DNA of 64,000 nucleotides, from contig JAWBQJ010000003.1 in the NCBI GenBank assembly GCA_038845865.1, positions 114,058 to 178,057 on the forward strand, in the 5' to 3' direction. Shown one piece after another: positions 24,794-34,084 of the stretch. Position 1 is the stretch's first letter. Each line of letters starts with the position of its first letter. Source of the DNA: Desulfurococcaceae archaeon. Lineage in GTDB: Archaea > Thermoproteota > Thermoprotei_A > Sulfolobales > Desulfurococcaceae. The notes beneath the pieces were generated by a model. That model saw nothing but the letters and a program-made list of their open reading frames with translations, had not been told where the DNA came from and searched no databases. Both the position numbers and the translations under genes were made by a program.

Positions 24794-25345
24794 CTAAGGG
24801 GGAGCATGACCTCGCCCTGCGGAGCTGAGAGTTGTCTTGCAATGTTTCAGTAGCTCTCTTAGCCTTTCAACCTTCTTGGCCGTGCTCTCGTCTACACGTA
24901 GAATACTTGCAATCTCCTCGACACTGTAAGGGTGGTCTGTAAGCACTTCGTAGTAGAGTAGCTTCTCGTAGTATTCGGCGGGCAGGGACCAGTAGTGGAC
25001 TCTGCCCTTCCTCACTGTGAGCACCACGTACACCCTATCGAGTAGTAGCACGTGAACCCCGCCCAGGTTGCAGTGATCGCGGTGAAGCTCCTCCATGGCC
25101 TTCATGTACTCGGTTTTCAAGAAGTATCTCCCACCCTTCTCCTCAATAACACTGTACTTTTTCAACCACCAAATGCTCCTCTTCAGGGCATCCATTACGA
25201 GTCCTGTCAGCTCTTTCAAGTCCTCCATAGCTAGGCCCGGGTTACTGTACAAGCTACTAGCTGTAATGAACAGCCACGGCCTGGCGGCGAACACGCTTTT
25301 GAGTACCCTACTACGAAACGGCAGGCGCTCTGCTTCTCCCGTCAC
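24794..25345 (-). CDS. Hypothetical protein with HTH-like N- and C-terminal segments
   Basis: 183 residues, not assigned to a named family. An N-terminal helix-rich stretch (LYSNPGLAMEDLKELTGLVM...SIWWLKKYSVIEEKGGRYFLK) looks like a winged helix-turn-helix ending in a wing hairpin. A second helix-turn-helix-like stretch is near residues 135-165 (YSVEEIASILRVDESTAKKV). This could be a DNA-binding regulator or an RNA-processing accessory factor. It is divergent from SAH hydrolase and runs toward S17e. Confidence in it being a gene is higher than in its role. Confidence 0.65.
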   Translation of the reverse strand: MTGEAERLPFRSRVLKSVFAARPWLFITASSLYSNPGLAMEDLKELTGLVMDALKRSIWWLKKYSVIEEKGGRYFLKTEYMKAMEELHRDHCNLGGVHVLLLDRVYVVLTVRKGRVHYWSLPAEYYEKLLYYEVLTDHPYSVEEIASILRVDESTAKKVERLRELLKHCKTTLSSAGRGHAPP

Positions 25346-25437
25346 GCCCAGTCCCTTCCCCCGCCTCCATACTAGGTGTGGGTTAGGTCAAAGAAGCTTA
25401 TTAAAGAAGTAGACTTTACTGCTAAGGGGGGCCCGCC

Positions 25438-26697
25438 GTGGAGTTTAAAGTGAAAGACCTGTCCATGGCTAGTAGCGGCGAGTTGAAAATAGCCTGGGCT
25501 GAAAGGAACATGCCCGTTTTAATGCTCTTAAGGAGAAAGCACCGGGGAACACGGATATTCGATGGTGTTCGCGTAGGCGCGGTATTGCACGTAACTAAAG
25601 AAACGGCCGTTCTTGCCTTAGCGCTGAAGGAAGCTGGCGCGGAAATAGTGCTTGCGGCAAGTAATCCGCTTTCAACGCAAGATGACGTGGCTGCCGCCCT
25701 CGTGACGAGGGGTATAAGAGTCTACGCGTGGAAAGGCCAGGCGCCGGAAGAGTACTACTGGTGCCTAGGCAAAGTCGCGGAAAACAAGCCCGACATCGTG
25801 ATAGATGACGGTGGCGACCTACACGCACTGCTACACGAGAGGTATATCAGCGTCGTGGAGCAGGTTGTTGGCGGAACAGAGGAAACGACAACGGGTGTAA
25901 ACAGGCTACGCGCGCTAGAGGCAGGCAACCTGCTCAAATACCCTGTAATAGCTGTAAACGACTCGTACACGAAGTACCTCTTCGATAATAGGTACGGTAC
26001 CGGTCAAAGCACCTTTGACGGCATACTCAGAGCGACGAACATGCTCGTAGCTGGAAAGGTGGTAGTTGTGGCTGGTTACGGCTGGGTTGGGAGAGGAGTA
26101 GCCACGAGGGCGCGGGGCCTGGGGGCTAGAAGGGTCATAGTAGTAGAGGTTGATCCCATCAAAGCGCTAGAAGCTGTGTACGATGGCTTCGAGGTCATGT
26201 CCATGAGTAAGGCAGCCGAGGCGGGGGATGTGTTCATAACGGCAACAGGCAACATAGCCGTGATCAGGAGAGAGCACTTCGAGAAAATGAAGGATGGAGC
26301 GGTATTGGCAAATGCAGGTCACTTTAATGTAGAGGTGTGGATCCCCGACCTCGAAGAGCTCGCAGTGGAGAAGAGGCAAATACTACCTCACGTAACCGAG
26401 TACAGGCTGAGAAACGACAAGAGATTATACCTGCTAGCAGAAGGCAGGCTCGTAAACCTGGTTGCGGCGGAAGGGCACCCCAGCGAAGTCATGGACATGA
26501 GCTTCGCCAATCAATTCCTCGCGGTCAAGTACATTCTCGAAAACAAAGGCAAGTTGCCGAGAGCGGTGCTGAAGCTGCCCAGAGAACTTGACGAGATGGT
26601 TGCCAGGCTTAAACTCGAATCTATGGGTATTGAAATAGATACTTTAACGCAGCAACAAATAGAATACCTCGCGTCGTGGAAGCACGGTACCTCCTAG
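25438..26697 (+). CDS. ahcY: S-adenosylhomocysteine hydrolase
   Basis: 419 residues. Visible signatures are [20 protein letters not shown], the substrate/NAD region [16 protein letters not shown], the Rossmann loop [30 protein letters not shown] and MDMSFANQF. It hydrolyses S-adenosylhomocysteine to adenosine and homocysteine, relieving inhibition of methyltransferases, several of which are encoded nearby (28320, 39830). The C-terminus ends WKHGTS rather than the KPxxYRY tail of bacterial and eukaryal enzymes, as is usual in archaea. GTG start; TATA-like GCTTATTAAAG at 25398-25408 suggests a leaderless or very short leader. Confidence 0.96.
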   Translation: MEFKVKDLSMASSGELKIAWAERNMPVLMLLRRKHRGTRIFDGVRVGAVLHVTKETAVLALALKEAGAEIVLAASNPLSTQDDVAAALVTRGIRVYAWKGQAPEEYYWCLGKVAENKPDIVIDDGGDLHALLHERYISVVEQVVGGTEETTTGVNRLRALEAGNLLKYPVIAVNDSYTKYLFDNRYGTGQSTFDGILRATNMLVAGKVVVVAGYGWVGRGVATRARGLGARRVIVVEVDPIKALEAVYDGFEVMSMSKAAEAGDVFITATGNIAVIRREHFEKMKDGAVLANAGHFNVEVWIPDLEELAVEKRQILPHVTEYRLRNDKRLYLLAEGRLVNLVAAEGHPSEVMDMSFANQFLAVKYILENKGKLPRAVLKLPRELDEMVARLKLESMGIEIDTLTQQQIEYLASWKHGTS

Positions 26698-26709
26698 AAG
26701 TAGTTTTTA

Positions 26710-26783
<74 letters not shown>

Positions 26784-26813
26784 ACCAACTAGATAATAGG
26801 ACCTGTTAAGGGT

Positions 26814-27836
26814 TTAAATTTTAGTGTGCGCGGTCGCACCGTGACTCGCCTTAACCGCTATTACGTACTTCGCAGCTGCATCTGCCGATATTGCCCCTTC
26901 CGCGGCCGACGTTATGATCTGCTCTAGTTTGTACTTGTAGGGGCCTCCCGCTGCATCTCCAGCGACGAATATTCCGGGTAAGTTAGTACTCCTATCTACG
27001 TTTACCTTGGCGCGCCCCTCCTCGTCTACCTCGATTCCTATCTTCTTGAAGAACTCCGTGGAGGGTTTTAAGCCTATTTCCACGAATACTCCGTCTACTC
27101 TCAGTAGCTTTTCCTCGCCCGTCTCGACGTTGACTACTTTAAGGCCTTCTACCCTCTCCAGGCCTACTATTTCTTTCACCACCGTACTGGTTAGAACCTC
27201 TATTTTGGGGTTGGACTTCGCCGCGTTGACGTACACTGAAAATGCGCGGAAAGAGCTTCTCCTGTGTATTAAGTAAACCTTTGACGCCGTGTTACTTAAG
27301 AAAAGCGCACTTACGAGCGCGGAATTCCCGCCTCCTACCACGGCTACTACTTTGTCCTTGAATAACGGGCCGTCACAGACGGCGCAGTAAGACACTCCTT
27401 TACCCGCAAGCCTATCCTCGCCAGGCACACCCAGTTTTCTCTTTTCACTGCCAGTAGCTAAGATAACTGCATATGCGCACAGGCTTTTCTGGCTATTCTT
27501 AAGTTCCACGCACCACAACTCCCCGTTCCCGCCCCTGCGCACATCTACGACCTCGTCTAGTACTATGGGCACGCCGTACTTCGCTACGTGCTTGGCGAAC
27601 CGGTCTACTAGGTCGTTTCCCCTGATTTCAGGTATTCCCGGGTAATCGTCTATTAGCGGTGCCTCGGAAACCAAGCCGCCGACCGTTTTCGAAACGATCA
27701 CGGAATCCAGCCCGTACCTCGCCAGGTATAGAGCAGCAGTTAAACCCGCGGGGCCGGCCCCCACCACTATGGCGTCATACCTGTCTTTGAGCGCCTCCAG
27801 CCTGAAAGCCATCGTAGCCGTTCTTAGCCTGAACAC
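26814..27836 (-). CDS. trxB: Thioredoxin reductase
   Basis: 340 residues, FAD/NAD(P)H flavoprotein. FAD loop VVGAGPAGLTAALYLARYG near residues 23-41, redox pair CAVC in VSYCAVCDGP near 150, NADPH loop VVGGGNSALVSALFLS, and FAD-binding FVAGDAAGGPYKY near the end. It reduces thioredoxin or protein disulfide oxidoreductase. GTG at 27836 lies 4 bases after the upstream stop with GGGGAAGGTG ahead of it; an ATG at 27812 is the alternative. Last gene of the TFE operon. Confidence 0.93.
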   Translation of the reverse strand: MFRLRTATMAFRLEALKDRYDAIVVGAGPAGLTAALYLARYGLDSVIVSKTVGGLVSEAPLIDDYPGIPEIRGNDLVDRFAKHVAKYGVPIVLDEVVDVRRGGNGELWCVELKNSQKSLCAYAVILATGSEKRKLGVPGEDRLAGKGVSYCAVCDGPLFKDKVVAVVGGGNSALVSALFLSNTASKVYLIHRRSSFRAFSVYVNAAKSNPKIEVLTSTVVKEIVGLERVEGLKVVNVETGEEKLLRVDGVFVEIGLKPSTEFFKKIGIEVDEEGRAKVNVDRSTNLPGIFVAGDAAGGPYKYKLEQIITSAAEGAISADAAAKYVIAVKASHGATAHTKI

Positions 27837-27840
27837 CGGG

Positions 27841-28323
27841 CTACACCTTCCCCGCTAAGTCAACGGAATGCTTCAAGTATTTAAATATCTCGTAAGCGAT
27901 TATTCCGGTTAACGCCGTACACGGCATGCCGGTGGGGACTCCTTTTAACCATATCACCTCAAATCCCTCAAGCTCTTTACCACTGGGCTCCCGGTCTCCA
28001 GAGCCCATTACCAGCGCCACCCTCTTGTTGAGGGCCTCGCCTACTAGTTGCGAGAAATCGACTTCTTTACCGTCTTCGGTTAAGTAGTAAAATGCATCAC
28101 ACCTCAAGACGTAGCTTAGATCAGCAAGCTCGGGGAGCACTATTAACGGCTTGCCGAGCCTGTAAGCTACTTTGTGGGCTTCCGGTATCCCGATCTGCGC
28201 GGCTGCGCCGAACGGCTTGACAATAACCGGTACAGGACGGTTTACGGCGTATACGGTTTTGAGGAAGTCCAGTAGCTTCTGCACACTACTGGGGGAATAG
28301 AGAACTATGTACAGCTCTTTCAC
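27841..28323 (-). CDS. SPOUT-like putative RNA methyltransferase (COG4080)
   Basis: 160 residues matching archaeal proteins sometimes mislabelled RecB-family nuclease but belonging to the COG4080 SPOUT group. Features are the ELYIVLYSPSSVQKLLDFL start, KPFGAAAQIGIPEAHKVAYR, and a C-terminal VALVMGSGDREPSGKELEG segment shaped like the SPOUT cofactor knot. RNA target unknown. Its ATG overlaps the stop of the cytosine methyltransferase by 4 bases, so they are translationally coupled. Confidence 0.65.
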   Translation of the reverse strand: MKELYIVLYSPSSVQKLLDFLKTVYAVNRPVPVIVKPFGAAAQIGIPEAHKVAYRLGKPLIVLPELADLSYVLRCDAFYYLTEDGKEVDFSQLVGEALNKRVALVMGSGDREPSGKELEGFEVIWLKGVPTGMPCTALTGIIAYEIFKYLKHSVDLAGKV

Positions 28324-29303
28324 GGGTGTTCACCTTCATCGAGGTGCATTGCAACGAACTCCGCAACGCTCTTCGCGAGGGGCACGGGCACGGCTTCACC
28401 AACCATGTTATATTGTGAATCCCTTCCTCCAATAAAAATAAAGGTGTCTGGAAACCCCATTAACCTCGCCTGCTCCCTCACGGTTAAGAGCCTGTTTTCA
28501 AAGGGGTGGATGAACCTGGATGAGCCGAGAACCGGTGGGGCAGAGCTCCAGGGTTCTAGCTTCACTAGGTTTGGTAGTAAACGGCTAGCCCCCTGGTAAT
28601 GCACCAGGGCCTTACCCGCTTTTAACCGGGACGCTCTTCTCAGCTTCCTCCAAGGCAACTCTGGCGGCGGCTCGTGATTTGGCACGTATGGTGTTCCAGG
28701 CGGTGGTAGCCCTCTCAGAGCCTCAGCTACCGTGATAGTGCGGCTCAGCGGCCTCGGGCTGATCGGCACGTTTGACACGAACACCCGCGTCCTCCGGCTG
28801 GGCGAACCATGCTCTTCCGCTCTGAGGACGTTGAAGTACACCCTACTATAACCTACTCTTCTAAACTCATACAGTAACGCGTCTCTAAGCCCGTTTTCCA
28901 TAATTGCCGGTACATTTTCCATCACGAAAACCCTGGGCTTATAGAGCCCGACCACCTCTACGAAGTGAAGCGTTAGTTGGCCTTGCGGATCCGCGTAAAG
29001 CCGGTCAAGCGGGTTTTTCTCTCTGCGGGGATTAGCGCCTGTGAACGGCTCGCATGGAGGGCTCCCGATAACGACGTCCACCTCGTCCGGCCTAACTAGC
29101 TGTAGTAGTAGTTTTCTAGGAATCCCCTTCACGTCCTCGACTAGGACGAGGGTGTGAGGGAAGTTCGCCTTATAGGTTAGTGCGGCGAACTTGGAGTTAT
29201 CGACCGCTAGTAGCGACTTAAACCTACTCGTTAAGTGAAATCCCAGGGAGAAGCCTCCTGCCCCGGCAAACAGGTCGATGAACCTGTAAACCTGTCTAGG
29301 CAC
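28320..29303 (-). CDS. DNA (cytosine-5) methyltransferase
   Basis: 327 residues with the ordered C5-methyltransferase motifs. Motif I is FIDLFAGAGGFSLGF. The catalytic Cys of motif IV is in GSPPCEPFTGANP, and motif VI is ENVP. Motif VIII is SRRTRVF and motif X is YNMVGEAVPVPLAKSVA. The target-recognition region (about 200-265) is short. No restriction endonuclease is adjacent, so it is a solitary methyltransferase by context. It overlaps the TFE gene by 8 bases upstream and the SPOUT gene downstream. 5-methylcytosine deaminates readily at high temperature, which makes this enzyme noteworthy. The family also contains RNA methyltransferases (Dnmt2-like), so an RNA target is not excluded. Confidence 0.88.
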   Translation of the reverse strand: MPRQVYRFIDLFAGAGGFSLGFHLTSRFKSLLAVDNSKFAALTYKANFPHTLVLVEDVKGIPRKLLLQLVRPDEVDVVIGSPPCEPFTGANPRREKNPLDRLYADPQGQLTLHFVEVVGLYKPRVFVMENVPAIMENGLRDALLYEFRRVGYSRVYFNVLRAEEHGSPSRRTRVFVSNVPISPRPLSRTITVAEALRGLPPPGTPYVPNHEPPPELPWRKLRRASRLKAGKALVHYQGASRLLPNLVKLEPWSSAPPVLGSSRFIHPFENRLLTVREQARLMGFPDTFIFIGGRDSQYNMVGEAVPVPLAKSVAEFVAMHLDEGEHP

Positions 29304-29916
29304 TTTTAGTCCGCTCTATTCTGAGTATTAGAATGTCGAGTTTCTTGATAATTCCCTTAACCGTGCGAAGGGAGGTGGGGTTGTTCACTTCGACGAGTAC
29401 TTCCCCATCGTGGGGGCACTGAAAGCCGTACGCGTACGCGTCGTCGAGTAGAAATCTCCGTCTGCACGACCTACACTCGTATATCACGTTCTCGCTTTCA
29501 CCTTTCAACAGCACTTCTAGCTTTTCCCGGGCTCTTTTCAGCCTGTTGAGTACGAATGTCTTGAGTGCGGGCTTGTTAAGACGCCATATGTGTAGCACCT
29601 CGTTTTCGACCCTTACCTTGTCCGGTATTACTATCGCCTCGTCTGAAAGCTTTTGGAGTATTTTACGGGCTTCATTCGACCTGAACTCCAGGGTACCCGC
29701 TATCTTCTCTTCCGCGACGTAGTCGTTTTCCGCGAGGTGCTCTAGGAGCGCTCTCGCGTGCTCGCCGTACAGCTTTCCGATAATTACCTTGGCGATACTT
29801 AATAGATCTTCCTCCAGTGGGGGCTCGTTCTGCGCCAAAAAGCCATCTCCTGCATTACTATTCAACTGGGCATCACCGCCGTCGTCAGTAGTGAAACCAC
29901 TTTCAGCCTCACTCAT
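29296..29916 (-). CDS. tfe: Transcription factor E, alpha subunit
   Basis: 206 residues. An acidic, Asn/Gly-rich N-terminal tail of about 35 residues precedes a winged-helix domain (IIGKLYGEHARALLEHLAEN...NEARKILQKLSDEAIV). A long helix and a zinc ribbon follow (YECRSCRRRF...FQCPHDGE; Cys, Cys, Cys, with His in place of a fourth Cys). TFE stabilises the open promoter complex of archaeal RNA polymerase. The tail is longer than in most TFE proteins. First gene of the operon tfe - methyltransferase - SPOUT - trxB. Confidence 0.92.
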   Translation of the reverse strand: MSEAESGFTTDDGGDAQLNSNAGDGFLAQNEPPLEEDLLSIAKVIIGKLYGEHARALLEHLAENDYVAEEKIAGTLEFRSNEARKILQKLSDEAIVIPDKVRVENEVLHIWRLNKPALKTFVLNRLKRAREKLEVLLKGESENVIYECRSCRRRFLLDDAYAYGFQCPHDGEVLVEVNNPTSLRTVKGIIKKLDILILRIERTKSA

Positions 29917-30003
29917 GGTAATACTTGTTTTAGGGTTTAATCAACTTAAAACCCACGTCGCCGGAAGATCCTCAAAGATCATTTTTATGTGTGTTTTAAA
30001 AAA

Positions 30004-30013
30004 GCTTATATAG
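30004..30013 (+). promoter_or_regulatory. TATA box of the thermosome gene
   Basis: GCTTATATAG preceded by the purine-rich AAAAAA, a strong BRE/TATA arrangement. Transcription would start near 30035, leaving a short leader before the ATG at 30059. Confidence 0.7.
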
Positions 30014-30058
30014 AACCCCTTTACATTTCTAGCTTATGGTTAGTCACGGGGTATTAAC

Positions 30059-31711
30059 ATGACCACTGTAGAGCCTACGGGTATACCCGTGTTAATACTC
30101 AAAGAGGGCACGCAGAGAACGGCTGGTAGAGATGCGCTTAGAATAAGCATCATGGCCGCGCGCGCTGTAGCGGAAATGGTCAAGACAACCTACGGGCCTA
30201 AAGGAATGGATAAGATGCTAGTTGATGCATTAGGCGACGTGACCATAACCAACGACGGTGCGACGATACTGGACAAGGCTGAAATACAACACCCAGCTGC
30301 GAAGATGCTCGTTCACGTAGCTAAGAGCCAAGACGCGGAAGTGGGTGATGGTACTAAGAGGGCTGTCATAATTGCAGGCGAACTACTGAGGTACGCAGAG
30401 GACCTCCTCGGCAAAAACATACACCCAACCGTAATAGTATCCGGGTACAGGAAGGCAATGGAGGAGTCGTTAAGAGTCCTCGAGCAAATAGCGACACCGA
30501 TAAACATAGAGGACGAGGAAGTGCTAAGGAAGGTGGCGAGAACCGCCCTTACGAGTAAAGCAGTGCACGATGCGAGGGAGTACTTTGCAAATATAGCTGT
30601 TAAGGCCGTCAAGCAGGTGGCAGAGCCACGGGGCGACAAGATCTACGTTGACATAGACAACGTGCAGATAATTAAAAAGTATGGAGGCTCCTTGATGGAC
30701 ACTCAACTGGTTTACGGGATTGTACTGGACAAGGAGGTGGTACACCCAGGCATGCCTAAGAGGGTTGAAAAAGCCAAGATCGCGCTACTCGACGCACCGC
30801 TAGAAATCGAGAAGCCGGAGATCGACGCCGAGATCAGGATTAGCGACCCCACCCAGATGAAGGCATTCCTACAGCAGGAAGAGGAGATCTTGAAGAAGTA
30901 CGTTGACAAGATCGTAGAAGTGGGTGCCAACGTCGTTATTACGCAAAAAGGCATTGACGAGATCGCACAGCACTTCCTGGCCAAAAAAGGCATTCTAGCC
31001 GTGAGAAGGGTCAAGAGGAGTGACCTAGAAAAGCTGGAAAGGGCTACTGGTGGAAGGATTGTAAGCAACGTCGAGGACTTTAAGGCCGAGGACCTGGGAT
31101 ATGCGGAGCTTGTAGAGGAGAAGAAGGTCGGAGAAGACAAGATGGTATTTATAGAGGGGTGCAAGAACCCACGATCAGTTAGCATAGTGATCAGGGGAGG
31201 CCTGGAGAGGCTGGTAGACGAGGCTGAAAGGAGCTTTAGAGACGCGCTATCAGCGGTAGCTGACGCGCTCAAAGACGGCAAAATCGTTGCAGGTGGCGGG
31301 GCCATTGAAATGGAGCTGGCTAAGCACTTGAGAAGGTACGCTGTCAAGGTTGGAGGCAAAGAACAGCTGGCCATAGAAGCCTTCGCGAAGGCCTTAGAGG
31401 GGCTCGTGGTAACAATGCTCGAAAACGCGGGCCTCGACACCATCGAGATGATAATGAAGCTTAGAGCGGCTCACGAGCAAGAAGACGGGAAGTGGATAGG
31501 CATCAACCTATCAACGGGCGAGCTCGTCAACATGATGGAGCAGGGGGTGATCGAGCCGGTGAGCATTGTGGCAACGGCCATTAAGGGAGGCACGGAGGCG
31601 GCAACGATTATCCTGAGAATAGACGACATCATAGCGGCAAGTAAACTAGAAAAGAAGGAAGAAGCCGGTAAGAAGCCTGGAGAGGAAAAAGAGAAGAAGG
31701 AAGAGGAGTAG
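30059..31711 (+). CDS. thsA: Thermosome subunit (group II chaperonin)
   Basis: 550 residues. Group II chaperonin signatures are [25 protein letters not shown] near the ATP site, [16 protein letters not shown], and [16 protein letters not shown], with the helical protrusion that forms the built-in lid. The C-terminal tail is Lys/Glu-rich. It forms an ATP-driven double ring that refolds proteins at high temperature. Only one subunit gene lies in the window; other paralogues may lie elsewhere, so the alpha label is provisional. Strong TATA box upstream. Confidence 0.96.
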   Translation: MTTVEPTGIPVLILKEGTQRTAGRDALRISIMAARAVAEMVKTTYGPKGMDKMLVDALGDVTITNDGATILDKAEIQHPAAKMLVHVAKSQDAEVGDGTKRAVIIAGELLRYAEDLLGKNIHPTVIVSGYRKAMEESLRVLEQIATPINIEDEEVLRKVARTALTSKAVHDAREYFANIAVKAVKQVAEPRGDKIYVDIDNVQIIKKYGGSLMDTQLVYGIVLDKEVVHPGMPKRVEKAKIALLDAPLEIEKPEIDAEIRISDPTQMKAFLQQEEEILKKYVDKIVEVGANVVITQKGIDEIAQHFLAKKGILAVRRVKRSDLEKLERATGGRIVSNVEDFKAEDLGYAELVEEKKVGEDKMVFIEGCKNPRSVSIVIRGGLERLVDEAERSFRDALSAVADALKDGKIVAGGGAIEMELAKHLRRYAVKVGGKEQLAIEAFAKALEGLVVTMLENAGLDTIEMIMKLRAAHEQEDGKWIGINLSTGELVNMMEQGVIEPVSIVATAIKGGTEAATIILRIDDIIAASKLEKKEEAGKKPGEEKEKKEEE

Positions 31712-31727
31712 GGTTAACGTAAACCCG

Positions 31728-32807
31728 CTACTCGATTCTTATCAATACAGGTTTTTTAATTGAAGGTGAAGAGTACACCGCTTCTCCCGGGTCAATGTAC
31801 GGAAGCGTGGATATTATTTGCTGATCCAGGTAGAGGGCTCTCTCAACGAGCTCCAAGTCATGCCTCGACTTAACCGAGTGTATTACCTTGGTGTTGGCGT
31901 TGGTCATGGCGTCTTCTACTAGTTGCTGAATTGACTGGGATACTACCACTAATCCCACGTTAAACTTCCTCACCTCCCTGAGCATCTCGCAAATGGGCTT
32001 TATGGCCTGGTTCCGTGACAGGTAGTTCTGGGCCTCCTCGATCACGATCATAACGGGCCTCCTCGTCGTGGTAACGTGGCTGACCAGCCTCTTCAAGAGG
32101 AAGGCTGAGTACAGTTTTCTAATACTCGTGTCGGTAATTCCGCTTAAGTCGACTACGCACGGCACGCCACCTTCAAGCACGCTAGACATGTCCTGGTGAG
32201 GTCCATGGAGTTTAAACAACGAGCCGTAGTTCTCCCTAGCCAGTAAACTGAGCTTTCGGTGTAGTGCGAGCTTGGATTCGCGTATCCAAGTAGACTCATC
32301 GGGGTAGTTCTCGAGGTAGTCGAGGAAGACGTCGATCGTTTTTAGCCTTGAAAGGTCGACTTTCTTGAGTACCTTTTCGAGCACGTACTCCTGGGGCGGC
32401 GTCAACTCGAATACGTTGGACACTACGGCCAGGTCGCCGGGATCGCCAGTAAATACCCGGAGAGGCATTTTATAGGGATCCACAACGGTGCAGCGCGGTA
32501 TTAAAGCGGCGTACTCGCCATGCCAATCAAGGATTACCGTGCTTATTCCCAGCTGCTCCACGACCCGTTTAGCCATAACGGAAGCCGTGTAGGATTTCCC
32601 GGAGCCCGTAGTCCCGGCGATCAGTATGTGCCTGAAAATACTGCTCTTGAAAAGCTTAGCGGGGTACTCGGGAACGGTGTTGATGACCTTCCCTATGACT
32701 ACGTACTCTAGTTCGTTAGTGGACTCTACCAGTACGTCTTGTACTGGGTACTTAACCTTACCCTCAAGGCCTATTGGCGGGACGTAGCCTATGGGCCTCC
32801 TTCTCAT
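31728..32807 (-). CDS. HerA-like (DUF87) P-loop ATPase
   Basis: 359 residues. Walker A is AGTTGSGKSYTASVMAKRV near residues 65-83, WHGEYAAL follows, Walker B is VMIVIEEAQNYLS near 255, and a sensor-like VVVSQSIQQL follows. This places it in the HerA/FtsK-like DUF87 group, which includes DNA end-resection and transfer motors. It is shorter than canonical HerA (about 500), and the nuclease NurA, HerA's usual partner, is not adjacent. Its start overlaps the stop of the 108-residue upstream gene by 4 bases, so the pair is coupled. Substrate unknown. Confidence 0.82.
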   Translation of the reverse strand: MRRRPIGYVPPIGLEGKVKYPVQDVLVESTNELEYVVIGKVINTVPEYPAKLFKSSIFRHILIAGTTGSGKSYTASVMAKRVVEQLGISTVILDWHGEYAALIPRCTVVDPYKMPLRVFTGDPGDLAVVSNVFELTPPQEYVLEKVLKKVDLSRLKTIDVFLDYLENYPDESTWIRESKLALHRKLSLLARENYGSLFKLHGPHQDMSSVLEGGVPCVVDLSGITDTSIRKLYSAFLLKRLVSHVTTTRRPVMIVIEEAQNYLSRNQAIKPICEMLREVRKFNVGLVVVSQSIQQLVEDAMTNANTKVIHSVKSRHDLELVERALYLDQQIISTLPYIDPGEAVYSSPSIKKPVLIRIE

Positions 32808-33130
32808 AAAAAACTCTTTAATTCGCTGATAATGGCGGTATACGTGCTTTTGGGTGAAACGTTTTCAACGTCTATTGACTTAAAGTCAGACTTTACTAGG
32901 GTTGTTATGAGCTGGACCTCGTTAAGCACCCTTTCCCTTTTACCCCTTATGACTATGAGGCCTTTAACATCCCCCCTACTAATCCTAGTTACGCTGAGAT
33001 ACTCCACGTCGCTGTTTAGCTGCGACCTTGTCCTTATGATCTCTCCAAGCCTCTTCAGCTCCGATTCCACGTCGTGTTCCCTTCCATTAATTAGCCTATA
33101 GAGCCTAAGAACGGCTTCGAACTCGGACAT
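32804..33130 (-). CDS. Unknown 108-residue partner of the HerA-like ATPase
   Basis: I do not recognise this protein. An N-terminal charged helix pair (YRLINGREHDVESELKRLGE) leads into a compact alpha/beta region (VEYLSVTRISRGDVKGLIVI, LNEVQLITTLVKSDF). No membrane segment or cysteines. It is translationally coupled to the ATPase gene, which suggests a subunit or adaptor of that motor. It does not resemble NurA in length or motifs. Confidence 0.65.
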   Translation of the reverse strand: MSEFEAVLRLYRLINGREHDVESELKRLGEIIRTRSQLNSDVEYLSVTRISRGDVKGLIVIRGKRERVLNEVQLITTLVKSDFKSIDVENVSPKSTYTAIISELKSFL

Positions 33131-33218
33131 CGCGAGCCCCCTTAATACTTACGGGTTAAAAGGCGTTACTCGAGTAAAGCGTTAAAAGCCGCCTTAGAAG
33201 ATGGGAGGAAGAGCGGGC

Positions 33219-33566
33219 TCAACGACTAAACGACACTCCTAGGTATACTTGCTCCATTACGTTCAGGTCTACTTTCTGCTTGCCTTTAATTACTGCCAGG
33301 AATCCGTGTAGTGATATCACTACGCGGTAGGCGTCTCCCAGTCGCGTGTTCGATACTACATAGCCTTGTGCACAGAAGTAGTGCTTTAAGCACTCGTCTT
33401 TACTACTCGTTATTTCCACCACGAACTTGGAGTCTTTCTTGGGCGCTTCGACCACGTCTTCGTGGAACTCCACTTCCACTTCAACATCGTTACAAGTACC
33501 CTTCAACCTGTACACTTTGGGTACTTTAATTGCCATTATATCGGAGACGCGGCATTCCAGCACCAA
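33219..33566 (-). CDS. rpoG: RNA polymerase subunit G (crenarchaeal Rpb8)
   Basis: About 115 residues. The segment HYFCAQGYVVSNTRLGDAYR followed by VVISLHGFLAVI, and the closing VDLNVMEQVYLGVSF, match the crenarchaeal RpoG/Rpb8 pattern. This small subunit binds the periphery of RNA polymerase and is restricted to crenarchaea and relatives among archaea. Start codon options are TTG 33566, GTG 33563 or ATG 33536; a TATA-like element near 33592-33601 favours one of the first two. Confidence 0.7.
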   Translation of the reverse strand: MVLECRVSDIMAIKVPKVYRLKGTCNDVEVEVEFHEDVVEAPKKDSKFVVEITSSKDECLKHYFCAQGYVVSNTRLGDAYRVVISLHGFLAVIKGKQKVDLNVMEQVYLGVSFSR

Positions 33567-33634
33567 GAATCACACCTTAATTAAACTCTTGTTAAAATTA
33601 TTGCTAGGGTATATAAAAGTGTAGGTGGTTAGAA

Positions 33635-34084
33635 GTGGCCGTGCCAGAGGCGTCAAGGAGGCTTGTACAGGAACTCGCAGCACTTTTAGATAAGAGAGTA
33701 AAAGTGGTGTTAAATAGCGGTAAACTGTACGAAGGCCTTTTAGCGGGCTTCGACCATCCTGGGCTGAACATCTTATTGAAAAATGCTGTCGACGACACGG
33801 GGAATAGGTACTCGAGAATAGTAATTAAAGGTGAAAGGGTGTCGGAGATCATAATCATGGAAGAGCCCCTCTTCGATCCCGATGAGTTCAAGGAATTTAT
33901 ACTGAGAGAAATGAAGCTACAAGAACACGCGGTAAGGGTGCTACACGATATCAGGGCAGTGGAGATACTGGGTAGGTATAGAGTGAGCGAGGAGGGGGTC
34001 ATGGGGTCAGGCCCCATGGCGGAGACCCTGTACAGCCTTTACAGGAAGTACATTGACCAGCGTAAGAAGGCCCTGCAGGGTTAA
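33635..34084 (+). CDS. Sm-like archaeal protein with C-terminal domain (SmAP3-like)
   Basis: 149 residues. The Sm fold covers about residues 8-75: Sm1 VQELAALLDKRVKVVLNSGK...LLAGFDHPGLNILL, Sm2 SRIVIKGERVSEIII. A helical C-terminal extension of about 70 residues follows, as in SmAP3 proteins. Sm-like proteins form rings that bind U-rich RNA. GTG start. The stop TAA abuts the GTG start of tgtA at 34085, so the two share an operon that ties an RNA-binding ring to a tRNA-modifying enzyme. Confidence 0.8.
   Translation: MAVPEASRRLVQELAALLDKRVKVVLNSGKLYEGLLAGFDHPGLNILLKNAVDDTGNRYSRIVIKGERVSEIIIMEEPLFDPDEFKEFILREMKLQEHAVRVLHDIRAVEILGRYRVSEEGVMGSGPMAETLYSLYRKYIDQRKKALQG

Noticed and set aside
28320..29303. 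Restriction-modification system
   Set aside because: No endonuclease-like gene next to the methyltransferase; neighbours are TFE and a SPOUT protein.
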